Assembly: GCA_039191605.1 (NCBI GenBank)
Contig: JBCCXL010000004.1
Span: forward strand, 62,001-126,000
Length of the DNA: 64,000 bases
Direction of reading: 5' to 3'
Source of the DNA: JBCCXL01 sp039191605
GTDB lineage: Bacteria; Acidobacteriota; Thermoanaerobaculia; Multivoradales; JAHZIX01
The position numbers and the translations under genes were made by a program. Shown here piece after piece: positions 8,603 through 18,145 of this stretch. Positions within the stretch are counted from its first letter, which is position 1. Every line of letters begins with the position of its first letter. The notes beneath the pieces are model-generated. The model had not been told where the DNA came from. It did not search any database and was given only the letters and a program-made list of their open reading frames with translations.

Positions 8603-9928
8603 TCAGGGACACAGCGTCACCTTGTAGTCCGGCGTGGCATAGCAAATCACCGTCGCCACCTCGTCGTCGTAGGGCCATAGATAGGCGTCGCAGTCCGCCG
8701 CCGTCGGCACGGTGCCGTCGCCGGTGGTGCAGGAGCGCACCTCACAGCTGCTGGCGAAGGGCGGGGCGCTGCCGCTCCAGGTGGCCTCCACCTTCAGCGG
8801 GTAGGAGAAGCCCGGAGCCGCCGTCGATGGCTGCCCGTTGACGGCAATGGACTGGTTGGTGGCGCATTCATAGACCGCTTGTCGCACGGTATTGCTGGTC
8901 GGGTCGTCCCCGTCGGCCATGGCGCACACCCACGGGACGCAGGTCTCTCCCGCCGGCGGGGTGGGGCAATCGACCCCCGCCTTCTGCCCCGGCTGTAGCG
9001 GACCACAGCACTTCTCCCCCGTCACGCCCCAGCCGCGATTGACGCCCTTCTCCGCCTTCATCGCCTGGACCGAGCCGGTCACCTGGGGACAGAGGGATCC
9101 ACCGAGGCCGTCACCGCAAGTTCCGGGAATGGGGTTGCCGGCTCCGTCCTGGAGGCAATCCCAATTCTGGCTGGAATCGTTGATGTTCTTGAAAGGAAGA
9201 TGATCAGCGTAGCCCAGGCCCTGGGCGTAATTGGTCACCGCCGAGTTCATGTGTGAGGCGCAGGAGCCCGGGGGAATGGCGCTCAAATCGTACCAATCCG
9301 CCTGCCCCTGATTGCCGCCCATGTTGATCTCGAAGAGAGTCATGTCGGCGACATCGCCACCGCCGGGGTAGGCCCCGAAATTGACGCCATTCCCGCCGGT
9401 CATCTCATAGAAGGTCTTGCCGGAAACGCTGTTTGTGCCCTTCGTGAGCTGCACCGTGTAGCTCTTGGACTTGCTCGCGTCCACCGTGAATAGAGGCGTG
9501 GGCTTCGCCCCGACACCGGCGGCGGTGTAGTAGATCTCGATGTCCTCCGTGCATTGATTGTCGAAGGTCACGGTACGGGACGAGCGCTGATCCGGCGCCA
9601 CGAAGCCTGGGGAGTTGGGGCAGGAGTCGAAGTTGCAGGCGGTGCCGGGACAGGTCGAGACGTTTCCCGTGTTGTAGCAGCCCTTATTCGATAGACAGGC
9701 GTAGGGTGCCGCGGTGCCGCAGGCGGCAGTACCCATCGCCTGGCATTGAGCCGGAGTACAGTCCGCCGGCAGCGCTGGCGCTGGTACGGCATCCGCAGCA
9801 TCCGCTAATTGTCCGAAGGCAGGAAGGGAAACGACTATCGCCCCACCCAACAGCAGCAGGGCAACGATGGTAAAGCGTAGGGTGAAATGTAGGAAGACCC
9901 GCGAGCCCGAGAAGGACCGAGACATCAT
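8603..9928 (-). CDS. Secreted thaumatin-like protein
   Basis: The start at 9928-9926 has AGGAGA six bases upstream. The product is 441 residues with an N-terminal hydrophobic segment ending near PAFGQ (signal peptide) and a Cys-rich segment at about 40-90. The remainder resembles a thaumatin-like fold: VTFDNQC at its start, TLFEINMGGNQGQADWYDLSAI in the middle and YKVTLCP at the very end, which correspond to the ends and central strands of thaumatin family proteins. About 18 Cys are present, fitting many disulfides. Plant homologues bind or cut beta-glucans; for bacteria the role is unknown. It appears monocistronic and convergent with the lipoprotein hydrolase. Confidence 0.7.
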   Translation of the reverse strand: MMSRSFSGSRVFLHFTLRFTIVALLLLGGAIVVSLPAFGQLADAADAVPAPALPADCTPAQCQAMGTAACGTAAPYACLSNKGCYNTGNVSTCPGTACNFDSCPNSPGFVAPDQRSSRTVTFDNQCTEDIEIYYTAAGVGAKPTPLFTVDASKSKSYTVQLTKGTNSVSGKTFYEMTGGNGVNFGAYPGGGDVADMTLFEINMGGNQGQADWYDLSAIPPGSCASHMNSAVTNYAQGLGYADHLPFKNINDSSQNWDCLQDGAGNPIPGTCGDGLGGSLCPQVTGSVQAMKAEKGVNRGWGVTGEKCCGPLQPGQKAGVDCPTPPAGETCVPWVCAMADGDDPTSNTVRQAVYECATNQSIAVNGQPSTAAPGFSYPLKVEATWSGSAPPFASSCEVRSCTTGDGTVPTAADCDAYLWPYDDEVATVICYATPDYKVTLCP

Positions 9929-10244
9929 GATGCATCTCCTCAAGATGAGACTGAGAGATCCCGGGCAAGCCCACCTTCTCCATTATCGGGAGGCCGGCAA
10001 AGCCATGCTGTAGCTCATTCGATCCGCGGAGCGAACAAAGCAAACCCGGGCATTAGGAGGAATGCAACGACGAGGATCGATACTGCCCACGAACACGTCG
10101 CGGGCGACGACCGCAGATTGAAGCCTTCAGGAAGCGAGGCTTCAGAAAAAGGGGGTTCTAGACGGTAGTATATAGCCTCCTGGCTCCCCGGCAGCGGGGC
10201 ACCCTTACTCAGCGATCCCAAAACCCTCGACGGAGGATTCCCCT
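9929..10244. promoter_or_regulatory. Divergent intergenic region with a small hairpin
   Basis: A 316-base stretch separates the thaumatin-like gene (-) from the phosphatase gene (+). It contains a 7-bp hairpin with arms TGAAGCC and GGCTTCA at about 10117-10142. A minus-strand frame at 10015-10221 would encode a 68-residue peptide with one hydrophobic segment, but it has no ribosome binding site and I do not call it a gene. Promoters for both flanking genes should be here; a GGAGG precedes the phosphatase start. Confidence 0.4.
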
Positions 10245-11000
10245 ATGCTTCGCGCTTCTTGGCTAGCGCCCTTCGCCCTTCTCTTCCTGCTCGCCGCCGC
10301 CTGCGGCGCCCCCGCTACGGACAGCGCACCGGAGAGTGATGCTGCTGAGTCCGAAACCAACGCCCCCACCGCCACCGAGGGTGAAGAATCCACCGCCGAC
10401 GGAGGCGAGGAGCTCTCCCCCGGAGAGCAGGCCAACGCCGACTTCGAGGATCAGCTCAGCGGCGCGGATCTGCTGGCGGCCCTCAATCAGGGCGGCCACG
10501 TCATCTACTTCCGCCATGCGCAGACCGTGAAAGACTATGCCGACCAGGCGGATCCCAACATGAGCCTCGACGACTGTGAGTCTCAGCGCAAGCTCAGCGA
10601 AGCGGGAATCCAGGACGCCAAAGATATCGGCGCCGCCTTCACCGCCCAGGAGATCCCCGTGGGGCAGGTGATCAGCAGCCAGTACTGCCGCGCCTGGCAG
10701 ACGGCGGAGCTCGCCTTCGGCCGCTACGAGCAGGACCCCAAGCTCAACTTCCTGCCCTTCGAGGACTACACCGAAGAGCAGTGGGCGCAGATGAAGGCCA
10801 ACGTCACGCCGCTGATGACGGCGGTGCCGGAAGCCGGCACCAACACCGTTCTGGTGGGCCACGACGATCTCTTCGAGTCCGCCACCGGCATCTACCCCGA
10901 GCCCCAAGGCATCGGCTACGTTCTCACTCCCGATGGCGAGGGAGGCTTCTCGCTGGTGGCCAACGTGCTGCCGGCGGAGTGGGCCCAGCTCGGAGGTTGA
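10245..11000 (+). CDS. Histidine phosphatase family lipoprotein
   Basis: The product is 251 residues. The start has GGAGG about ten bases upstream. A lipoprotein signal ends at LAAAC (Cys about residue 20), followed by an acidic, Thr/Glu-rich linker of about 50 residues. The catalytic domain begins with HVIYFRHAQT, the RHG/RHA motif whose His is phosphorylated. SSQYCRAWQTAE supplies the second Arg and VLVGHDD the second catalytic His. This places it in the histidine phosphatase (phosphoglycerate mutase-like) superfamily, acting outside the cytoplasm on an unknown phosphoester. RHA rather than RHG is a tolerated variant. A strong terminator follows 62 bases after the stop. Confidence 0.85.
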   Translation: MLRASWLAPFALLFLLAAACGAPATDSAPESDAAESETNAPTATEGEESTADGGEELSPGEQANADFEDQLSGADLLAALNQGGHVIYFRHAQTVKDYADQADPNMSLDDCESQRKLSEAGIQDAKDIGAAFTAQEIPVGQVISSQYCRAWQTAELAFGRYEQDPKLNFLPFEDYTEEQWAQMKANVTPLMTAVPEAGTNTVLVGHDDLFESATGIYPEPQGIGYVLTPDGEGGFSLVANVLPAEWAQLGG

Positions 11001-11062
11001 GGATGGCTCAGGTCTGGGCCTCGACATAGGCTTCTTCAACAGCAAGCAGGCTCGACCAGCCG

Positions 11063-11102
11063 AAAATAGCGCCGCGGTATCTACCGCGGCGCTATTTTCT
11101 TG
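11063..11102 (+). terminator. Strong rho-independent terminator
   Basis: A perfect 17-bp inverted repeat (11063-11079 with 11082-11098) ends in TTTT and starts with AAAA, so it can work in both directions. It closes the histidine phosphatase transcript. Confidence 0.9.
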
Positions 11103-11515
11103 CCCCAGCGTTTCCTCTCTCCTGCTGTACTCCCCCGCCGCGGAGGCATCGCCGGCACGGCCTCTACCCTCGCTCTCAGCGAGTGCCGCCGGCTAGTCTT
11201 TCTGCACCCCCAACCCAGAACGATGGGCCGATTCTGCGACCCAAGCCATCGTCGCCCGTCGACCCGATCGCTTGGGTTCACCTTTTTTAACCGTCGAATG
11301 TCTTCGCCTTCAAGGGCCCGCTGGACGCCCAAATTAGTGAGACGAAAATCCTGTTACAGTGATGCATCAATCCTGAAAAACAGCTATCCTAAGCCGATTT
11401 TCATTCAATCCGGCCCAGAGGCCATCACATCCTCAACGCTTCAGTGCTCTCGCCACTGATGCGCTTTTGGCATCGTTGATGGGCTCCGCCATCACGAAAT
11501 GGGAGGCTTTTCGCC
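11103..11515. promoter_or_regulatory. Upstream region of the first TonB receptor gene
   Basis: The 413-base region is more AT-rich towards the receptor gene. It contains a perfect 10-bp palindrome TGATGCATCA at 11360-11369. The receptor start is preceded by GGGAGG about ten bases before the ATG. No -10/-35 pair could be assigned with confidence; the palindrome is a possible operator only. Confidence 0.35.
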
Positions 11516-14179
11516 ATGAAACGACCCTTGCCTGACACGCTGACAGCGCCCCCTCTCGGTTCCGTTCTCTCCATCCTGCTGCTGGCCCTAGCCCTTCTCG
11601 CGATGCCGGTATTGGCGGAGCAAACCCCTCAAGACGCGGATCAAGAAGCCTCTCAGCAGGCTGAGGAAGCAGCCACCGAAGAAGGGGAGGATGACGAAGG
11701 CGAAGAGGAAGAGAGCGTCGAAGAAGGCGAGATCTTCTCAGAGGAGCTGGTGGTCATCGGTACCCGCGCCCAGCCGCGCTCGGTGACCGAGTCCATCGTG
11801 CCCATCGACGTGATTTCCGCCCAGGACTTCCAGAATCAGGGCGATACCGATGTCAGCAACCTGCTGCGCAACATCGCGCCTTCCTACAACGTCAACACTC
11901 AGCCGATCTCCGACGCCGCTACCGTGGTGCGCCCCGCCAATCTGCGGAACCTCGCGCCGGACCACACCCTGGTGCTGGTCAACGGCAAGCGCCGCCATCG
12001 CGCGGCGGTGATCTACTGGCTCGGCAACGGCGTCGCCGACGGCGCCCAGGGGCCGGACATTTCGTTGATCCCCTCCATCGCTCTGCGACAGGTGGAAGTG
12101 CTGAGGGACGGTGCCTCCGCCCAATACGGCTCTGACGCCATCGCCGGCGTGATCAACTTCCAGCTCAAAGACGCCAGCAACGGCGGCTCCGTCGAGGTAC
12201 GCTCCGGCTCCTTCGCCGAGGGCGACGGCGACAACACCACGGTGGCCTTCAACTACGGCCTGCCCTGGGGCGATTCCGGCTTCTTCAACTTCAGCGCTGA
12301 ATACGGCAACACCGACCCCACCGATCGCTCCGTGCAGCGCGACGACGCCGCGGGCCTGATCGCCGCCGGCAACACCGCGGTGGCGGACCCGGCGCAGATC
12401 TGGGGTTCCCCAGAGGTCGAGGACGAGACCAAGCTGTGGTTCAACTTCGGCAAGGTCTTCGATAGCGGACAGCAGTTCTACGGCCACGCCAACTACGCCA
12501 CCAAGACCACCACCGGCGGCTTCTACTTCCGTAACCCCAACACCCGCGGCTCGGTGTTCTCCGGCGACGGCGGCAGCACCCTGCTCATCGGCGACCTGCT
12601 GGACGCTCAGGACGGCGTCCTCGATGGCTCCGGTAACTGCCCGGTGGTGACCATCAACAACAACGTGCCGGATCCGGCGGCCCTGGCGGCGGTCTTCGCC
12701 AACCCCAACTGCTTCTCCTTCCAGGAGCTGTTCCCCGGCGGCTTCACCCCGCAATTCGGCGGTGATGTCGAGGATGTCGCAGTATTGCTGGGCCTGCGAG
12801 GTCAGACCGACGGCGGCGTCGGCTGGGACTTCAGCCTCAGCCAGGGCTCCAACGAGGTGGACTTCTTCATCACCAACACGGTGAACGCCTCCCTCGGCCC
12901 TGACACCCCCACCAGCTTCGACCCGGGTCTCTACAAGCAGACCGACCTCAACCTGAACCTCGACTTCACCTATGCCATGAACGCCAACACCAACCTCGCC
13001 GGCGGCCTCGAGTGGCGCGACGAGGAATTCGAGATCGGCATCGGTCAGCTGGAGTCCTACCAGATCGGCCCGCTGGCAGAGCAGGGCTTCTCCGCCGCCT
13101 CCAACGGCTTCCCCGGCTTCGGCCCCATTGCCGCCGGCACCTGGAACCGCTCCAACTTCGCCATCTACGGTGACGTCGAGATCAACTCCGACGACAAGCG
13201 CTGGACCGTCGGCACCGCGGTGCGCCTCGAGGACTTCGAGGACTTCGGCACCACCCTCAACGGTAAGTTCGCCGCTCGCTACAAGGTCAACGACAACTTT
13301 ACCGTGCGCGGCGCCATCAGCTCCGGCTTCCGGGCGCCGACCCCCGGCCAGTCCAACGCCTTCAACGTCTCCACCGAATTCGACCTGGTGCTCAACGACC
13401 TGGTGAACAACGGCACCATTCCCTCGAGCTCCGCGGTGGCCCAGCTGCGCGGCGGTGAGCCCCTGGAGCCGGAGGAGTCGGTCAACTTCGCCGCCGGCTT
13501 CATCTGGGAGAACGGTCCCTTCACCCTGACCACCGACTTCTTCCACATCGAGGTCTCCGACCGCCTGGCGGTCACCCGCCTCTTCTCCCTCACCGACGAC
13601 GAGGTGGACGCGCTCATCGCCGAGGGCGTCACCAGCGCCGGCAACCTGCAGAACTTCCGCTTCTTCGCCAACGACTTCGATACTGAGACCACCGGCTTCG
13701 ACATCGTGGCTACCTACATTCCGCCGAGCCTCGGAGGCGACACGGACTTCAGCTTCCTGTTCAACTTCACCGAGACCGACGTCACCAAGTTCAACCCCGA
13801 GACCCTCGACGCCACCCGTATCCGCGAGCTGCAGGAGGCTCTGCCAGAGACCCGCGCCACCTTCACCGTCAACCACCGTCTGCTGGACGACCGCCTGCGC
13901 CTGCTGGCCCGGGCCAGCTACTACGACGACTGGTTCGATTCCGAAGACGGCCAGGTCTACGATGGCAAGACCCTGGTGGATCTCGAGATCGGCTATGACC
14001 TGACGGAAGATCTGACCTTCATCCTCGGTGCCCAGAACGCCTTCGACACCTTCCCGGATGAGAACCCCGGTGCCCGCTCCGGCGTCGGCAACCTGTACTC
14101 CCAGTTCTCCCCCTTCGGGTTCAACGGCGCCTTCTACTACGGCCGCCTGGCCTACCGCTTCGGCGCTGACCTGCGCTAA
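11516..14179 (+). CDS. TonB-dependent outer-membrane receptor
   Basis: The product is 887 residues. A signal peptide (basic start, hydrophobic core, cleavage near VLAEQ) is followed by an unusually acidic, Gln/Glu-rich linker of about 45 residues. A TonB-box-like segment EELVVIGTRA leads into a plug domain with NVNTQPISD, VLVNGKRRHR, VEVLRDGASAQYGSDAIAGVINF. The 22-strand barrel follows and ends in aromatic YGRLAYRFGADLR. It imports a substrate across the outer membrane using TonB energy. It lies alone between two terminators, so neighbours give no substrate clue; the plug resembles carbohydrate or peptide receptors rather than siderophore receptors, which is only an impression. Confidence 0.9.
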   Translation: MKRPLPDTLTAPPLGSVLSILLLALALLAMPVLAEQTPQDADQEASQQAEEAATEEGEDDEGEEEESVEEGEIFSEELVVIGTRAQPRSVTESIVPIDVISAQDFQNQGDTDVSNLLRNIAPSYNVNTQPISDAATVVRPANLRNLAPDHTLVLVNGKRRHRAAVIYWLGNGVADGAQGPDISLIPSIALRQVEVLRDGASAQYGSDAIAGVINFQLKDASNGGSVEVRSGSFAEGDGDNTTVAFNYGLPWGDSGFFNFSAEYGNTDPTDRSVQRDDAAGLIAAGNTAVADPAQIWGSPEVEDETKLWFNFGKVFDSGQQFYGHANYATKTTTGGFYFRNPNTRGSVFSGDGGSTLLIGDLLDAQDGVLDGSGNCPVVTINNNVPDPAALAAVFANPNCFSFQELFPGGFTPQFGGDVEDVAVLLGLRGQTDGGVGWDFSLSQGSNEVDFFITNTVNASLGPDTPTSFDPGLYKQTDLNLNLDFTYAMNANTNLAGGLEWRDEEFEIGIGQLESYQIGPLAEQGFSAASNGFPGFGPIAAGTWNRSNFAIYGDVEINSDDKRWTVGTAVRLEDFEDFGTTLNGKFAARYKVNDNFTVRGAISSGFRAPTPGQSNAFNVSTEFDLVLNDLVNNGTIPSSSAVAQLRGGEPLEPEESVNFAAGFIWENGPFTLTTDFFHIEVSDRLAVTRLFSLTDDEVDALIAEGVTSAGNLQNFRFFANDFDTETTGFDIVATYIPPSLGGDTDFSFLFNFTETDVTKFNPETLDATRIRELQEALPETRATFTVNHRLLDDRLRLLARASYYDDWFDSEDGQVYDGKTLVDLEIGYDLTEDLTFILGAQNAFDTFPDENPGARSGVGNLYSQFSPFGFNGAFYYGRLAYRFGADLR

Positions 14180-14233
14180 AGGCCTTCAGCTGGAACGCTC
14201 TAAAGCTGGCGTTCTAGCACACTGACCGACACA

Positions 14234-14268
14234 AGCCCCGTCGCGGAAACCCGCGGCGGGGCTTTTTT
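14234..14268 (+). terminator. Rho-independent terminator after the TonB receptor
   Basis: A 13-bp stem with one G-T wobble (14234-14246 with 14251-14263), a four-base loop and a run of six T bases, about 55 bases after the receptor stop codon. Confidence 0.9.
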
Positions 14269-14329
14269 CTTGCCTTTGGAAGCCTCCCGAGCTCTACCGA
14301 CCATCGCGCCGACACGACAGAGCCGGATC

Positions 14330-15376
14330 TCAGCCAGCGCGAGGAGATCGTTCCAGCTCGTTCCACAAGGCGCCATGGGGCAGGCAATAGCGCTCGCCGA
14401 AATCCGAGGCGGCGGTGTGCACCAGGTCTCGACGCCGCAGGTCCCCGAGAAGCCGGGTCACCGTCGCTCGGGTGGAGCCGATGGCGCTGGCCAACTGTGC
14501 GTGAGTCACCCGCAGCTCGATCACCGTTCCCTGCTCGCTCCAGCGTCCGAATTGCTCCGCCAGCAGACCCAAGACCCCCAACAGCCGCTGCTCCAGAGTC
14601 TGCCGAGTCCGCACGCTCGCCCAGGCCTCCAAGCTGCGTACCCGGTCTCTCAGACCTAGTAGGAGATTCGCTTCCCCAGCGCAGGCAGCTTCAATTTCCA
14701 CCACCGCATCACAATGGGCCCGGAGCGAGAGACCGCAGGCATCCTGAGGATGACCGGGAATCCAGTGCCCCGGTCCCCAAAGCCCAACGAGGCCTTCTTC
14801 TCCCTCCTCATCCCAGGAGACCTGGGCGACGACACCTTCGATGATCTTCAGCAGCTCGTCGGACCTCAAGGGGATCAAGGCACCGGTACAGTAGTCGACG
14901 CGGCGCGGCCTGCGCCGCCGACTCCATCCCTCCCCTCTCTGCCGAGTCGCCAGCGCTCGGTCCAGCGCCCGCATCACCAGCTCCGGTGAGGAGCCGACAG
15001 GAAGGGCGTCGACGGCTCCGGCAGCGGAGGCCACCGCAGCTCCCCCTCCACCATCCTCGATGGCAACCTCTGGGCAGAGCAAGAGCCAGGGGACAGAGAG
15101 ACCGCGGGCCCGCGCTGCCAGCGCCTCCAGCTGGTCCCGATTGGAGACTGAGACCAAGGTCAGGTCAGGGACATAGGGGAGGTGAGGCAGGGTCCGCTGA
15201 CGATCTGCGCGTCGTTGAGAGGTTGGCCGACTGGAGGTTCGTAATTCGAGGCTTGGCCGTTCAGGGCTTGGCCGGCTCGGGGCCGGCAGCAGGGTGACGG
15301 CGAAGCCGACAGCCTGAAGCGCGGCGACGAGTCGAAGGCAGGGCGCTTCATCGCCCAGCAAAGCGAGATGCTTCAT
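14330..15376 (-). CDS. CRP/FNR-type regulator with receiver-like N-terminus
   Basis: The product is 348 residues. The first 150 resemble a degenerate receiver domain: MKHLALLGDE at the first strand, PDLTLVSVSN where the phosphoacceptor strand would be, and AAGAVDALPVGSSPEL near the end. The expected phosphoacceptor Asp context is not clean, so phosphorylation is doubtful. Residues about 170-260 look like a shortened cNMP-binding-type beta-roll. The C-terminus has a winged helix of the CRP type with RVTHAQLASAIGSTRATVTRLLGDL, where the recognition helix fits. The gene begins four bases after the ADOP permease stop, so it is in that operon and may regulate it. Confidence 0.75.
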   Translation of the reverse strand: MKHLALLGDEAPCLRLVAALQAVGFAVTLLPAPSRPSPERPSLELRTSSRPTSQRRADRQRTLPHLPYVPDLTLVSVSNRDQLEALAARARGLSVPWLLLCPEVAIEDGGGGAAVASAAGAVDALPVGSSPELVMRALDRALATRQRGEGWSRRRRPRRVDYCTGALIPLRSDELLKIIEGVVAQVSWDEEGEEGLVGLWGPGHWIPGHPQDACGLSLRAHCDAVVEIEAACAGEANLLLGLRDRVRSLEAWASVRTRQTLEQRLLGVLGLLAEQFGRWSEQGTVIELRVTHAQLASAIGSTRATVTRLLGDLRRRDLVHTAASDFGERYCLPHGALWNELERSPRAG

Positions 15377-15380
15377 CCCC

Positions 15381-17804
15381 TCAGGCCTCGCGAAGAGACT
15401 CCGTAGGGTGAACGTTGAGCGCCCGCCAGGCGGGACCGAGACAGGCGATGAGCCCCGCTCCCAGAAGAGCGAGGCCAGCGATCACGAAGGTCGGTAAGTC
15501 CCGGGCCTCGACCCCAAAGAGGGAGGCCGCCAACAAGGGCGAGACGAGCACCGCGACGAGGGCTCCCAGCACCACTCCATAGATCACCACCCGCAGCCCC
15601 CAGCCGACGATCAGCTGAGCCAGCTGGTAGCGAGGCGCACCGAGGGCCGCCCGCACCCCCAGCTCCTGTCGCTTGCGCGCGAGGTCGTGCGCCAGAAGAC
15701 CGTAGATGCCAAGGCCCGCCAGCAGCAGCGCAACCAAAGCGAAGAGCGGAGCGAGGCTTCCCAGCAGCCGCGACTGCCATAGAGACTCGTCGAGGATCGA
15801 CTGCATCGATCGCACCTCCACCACCCCGGTTTCTGGAGCCGCCTGCGCCAGCGCCTGCCGCACGCTGGGCATCAAGGCCGCGGGAGAGCCCTCCAGCTGC
15901 ACGGTGATGCGCTGCCGCCAGGCCTTGTATTGGGTGATCGGATAGTAGAGCTCGGCGCCGAAATCCGCCTCCCGGGGGTCGTAGCGCACGTCCCCTACGA
16001 CCCCTACCACCCGGGCCCAGGAGTCGTTGGCGATGCGCGCCTCTTTGCCGATGGCCGGCTGCCCGGGGAAGAGCTGATCCGCCGCCCGGCGGCTCAGGAT
16101 GATCGTCAGCCCCTTGTCGCGGGTGTCATCCCAGGTGAAGTCTCGCCCTTCCACCACCGGAATCCCCATGGATTCGAAGTAGCCGGGGGTCGTATCGATG
16201 GTGAGGATCGGCGCCTGATGCTCCAGAACGTCTTCGGTCTCCCCGCCCCGGGCCATCAGCTTCACCGGCCGCCGATCGCGATCGAGATAAGGCAGGTGAG
16301 TGGTGCCTCCTACCGACGCCACTCCCGGTACCTCCCGTAGGCGATCCTGTAGTCGGCGGTAGAGGGCCGCCAGGGAATCCGTCTGCTCTAAATAAGTGCC
16401 GGCGTATTGGGGCGACATCTCGACGGAAACGACCCTCTCGACGGCGAAGCCCGGCTCGATACTCTGCAGCCCGTCAAAGGAGCGGGCCAGAAGGCCCGCA
16501 GCGCTCACCAGCATCACCGCCAGGGCGACCTGGGCCACCACCAAGGCTCTCCGCAGATGACTGCCGGCGGCGCCGGTACCGGACCTACCCACCATCAGCG
16601 CCCGCAGATCCAGGCGCCACCCGATCAGCAGCGGAGCCAAGCCCGCCACTATCGCCACCAGAATCGCCGCCCCGGCGGTGAAGGTAACCTCTTCCCAACC
16701 GAGCCTCGGCTCCAGCCAGGACGGCAGAGCGGTGGGCACCAGATGCGGCACCAGCCGCAGCAGACCCACCGCCATCCCCAAGCCGAGGAGAGCTCCAGGA
16801 AGCGTCAACAGCAGCGACTCGAAGAGCAGCTGGCGCCCCAGGCGCAGCCCTCGGGCCCCGAGGGCCAGCTGGAGAGAGAAAGTCGCGGTGCGGGAGACCC
16901 CACGAGCGAGCTGTAGCCCCGCCAGGTTCACCGCCGCCAGCAGCATAAAGACCCAGGTGAGAGTGAAGAGGGAGCGCAGGTGAGGCGCTAGCCCGGAAGT
17001 CGAAAACTCCCGGTAGGCCTGCAGCCGAGGCCGCCAGTCGGCGTTGCTTTCGGGCCACTTCTCGGCAAGAACCTCGGCAGCACCGCTAAGCTCCCCCTGG
17101 GCGGCCTCGATAGAGGTATCCGCCGCCAGCCGCCCGATGCCCTGGGGCCAGCGCATCGCCCGCTGGTCCTCCCGAGAATCCCCGGTATCTTGCGTATCAA
17201 CCCAGCTCTGGTAGGGGAACCAGAGATTGGCTCCCTCGGGGAATCCGAAGCCCGCCGGCAAAACCCCTACGATCTCGAAGCTGCCGAGGGAAGTACGCAG
17301 GGTTTGCCCTAGAATCTCGCGATCACCGCTGAATTGCCCCCGCCACAGCCCGTGGCTGATCAGGACTTTGAAGCTGTCGTTGCCCTGCTGATCCTCGGAC
17401 TCGTGGAAAAGCCGGCCCAAGATCGGCTGCACCCCGGTCGCTTGCAGCACTCCGGTGGTGACCAAAGCCGACGGCAGCGAGAGGACCCGGCCATCGGCAG
17501 AGACCATGTTGTCCCGCCGCGCGGTGAAGGCGCCGACCTCCTCGAGCTCGTTCAAGGAGACGCGGTAATCGTCAGAATCAGGAATCGATAGTCCATACAC
17601 GCCGCCGGTCTTCGTAGAGACGCTCTCGATCACCACCAGTCGATCGGCATCAGGATAGGGCAGCGGTCGATAAAGGGCGGCGTTGACCAGGCTGAATACC
17701 GCCGTATGAACGCCAAGGCTGGCGGCGAGAATCAGCACCACCAGCAGCGAAAGAACCCTTTCCCGCCGCAAGCTGGAGAACGCAAGTCGTAGATCGTGGA
17801 GCAT
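15381..17804 (-). CDS. ADOP-type orphan duplicated ABC permease
   Basis: The product is 807 residues in two MacB/FtsX-like halves. Each half has a transmembrane helix, a large periplasmic MacB_PCD domain and three helices: helices near residues 20-40, 280-305, 330-355, 385-400, then 425-445, 690-715, 740-760 and 775-795. Family signatures include FSLVNAALYRPLPYPDADRLV, VGVVGDVRYDPRE, MSLQ-like RSMQSILDESLWQSRLLG and RRQELGVRAALGA. This matches the acidobacterial duplicated orphan permease family, whose members lack a neighbouring ATPase gene; none is seen here. ADOP genes usually have a PadR regulator; here the partner is a CRP-type protein. Cargo is unknown. Confidence 0.9.
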   Translation of the reverse strand: MLHDLRLAFSSLRRERVLSLLVVLILAASLGVHTAVFSLVNAALYRPLPYPDADRLVVIESVSTKTGGVYGLSIPDSDDYRVSLNELEEVGAFTARRDNMVSADGRVLSLPSALVTTGVLQATGVQPILGRLFHESEDQQGNDSFKVLISHGLWRGQFSGDREILGQTLRTSLGSFEIVGVLPAGFGFPEGANLWFPYQSWVDTQDTGDSREDQRAMRWPQGIGRLAADTSIEAAQGELSGAAEVLAEKWPESNADWRPRLQAYREFSTSGLAPHLRSLFTLTWVFMLLAAVNLAGLQLARGVSRTATFSLQLALGARGLRLGRQLLFESLLLTLPGALLGLGMAVGLLRLVPHLVPTALPSWLEPRLGWEEVTFTAGAAILVAIVAGLAPLLIGWRLDLRALMVGRSGTGAAGSHLRRALVVAQVALAVMLVSAAGLLARSFDGLQSIEPGFAVERVVSVEMSPQYAGTYLEQTDSLAALYRRLQDRLREVPGVASVGGTTHLPYLDRDRRPVKLMARGGETEDVLEHQAPILTIDTTPGYFESMGIPVVEGRDFTWDDTRDKGLTIILSRRAADQLFPGQPAIGKEARIANDSWARVVGVVGDVRYDPREADFGAELYYPITQYKAWRQRITVQLEGSPAALMPSVRQALAQAAPETGVVEVRSMQSILDESLWQSRLLGSLAPLFALVALLLAGLGIYGLLAHDLARKRQELGVRAALGAPRYQLAQLIVGWGLRVVIYGVVLGALVAVLVSPLLAASLFGVEARDLPTFVIAGLALLGAGLIACLGPAWRALNVHPTESLREA

Positions 17805-18145
17805 GATTTAGAAAACTCTCCTCCTAAAATCCCCAATCCCTTCGCGAACCCGAGTTTCCTTTGGGGGGAAACCCGAATTCACGAAGGGCCCTAAATCGCC
17901 GACGCCTTGAAGGGTAGGGAGACCCCAAGCGCTGGATGAAATTCAGCGGGTTCTCAGAGATCGTTGCTCACTGAGCTCCAACCTTCGGAGGAGTCAGAAC
18001 TCAGTCGCGTGTTGAGCTACGATCTGTCCCCGCTGCTTTCATCGTCCATGGACTTCCACCATCGCGGCACTGGACCAATGTTCAGGCCAGAGACGGAAAG
18101 AAAGAAGACCGAGAAAGCGCTAGAGATCGTGTCGGTTCTTTCCGC
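17805..18145. other. Gene-free stretch upstream of the ADOP gene
   Basis: The 341 bases should contain the ADOP promoter. A plus-strand frame at 17964-18185 is open for 73 codons but has no ribosome binding site and an unremarkable composition. No repeat copy or strong hairpin seen. Confidence 0.4.

Noticed and set aside
10015..10221. 68-aa peptide with one hydrophobic segment on the minus strand
   Set aside because: No ribosome binding site, and none of the repeat, leader or hairpin features of the real peptide array.
11738..13876. 712-codon open frame antisense to the first TonB receptor gene
   Set aside because: It mirrors codon-position bias of the receptor gene; Val/Gly/Glu-rich, no ribosome binding site, no recognisable domain.
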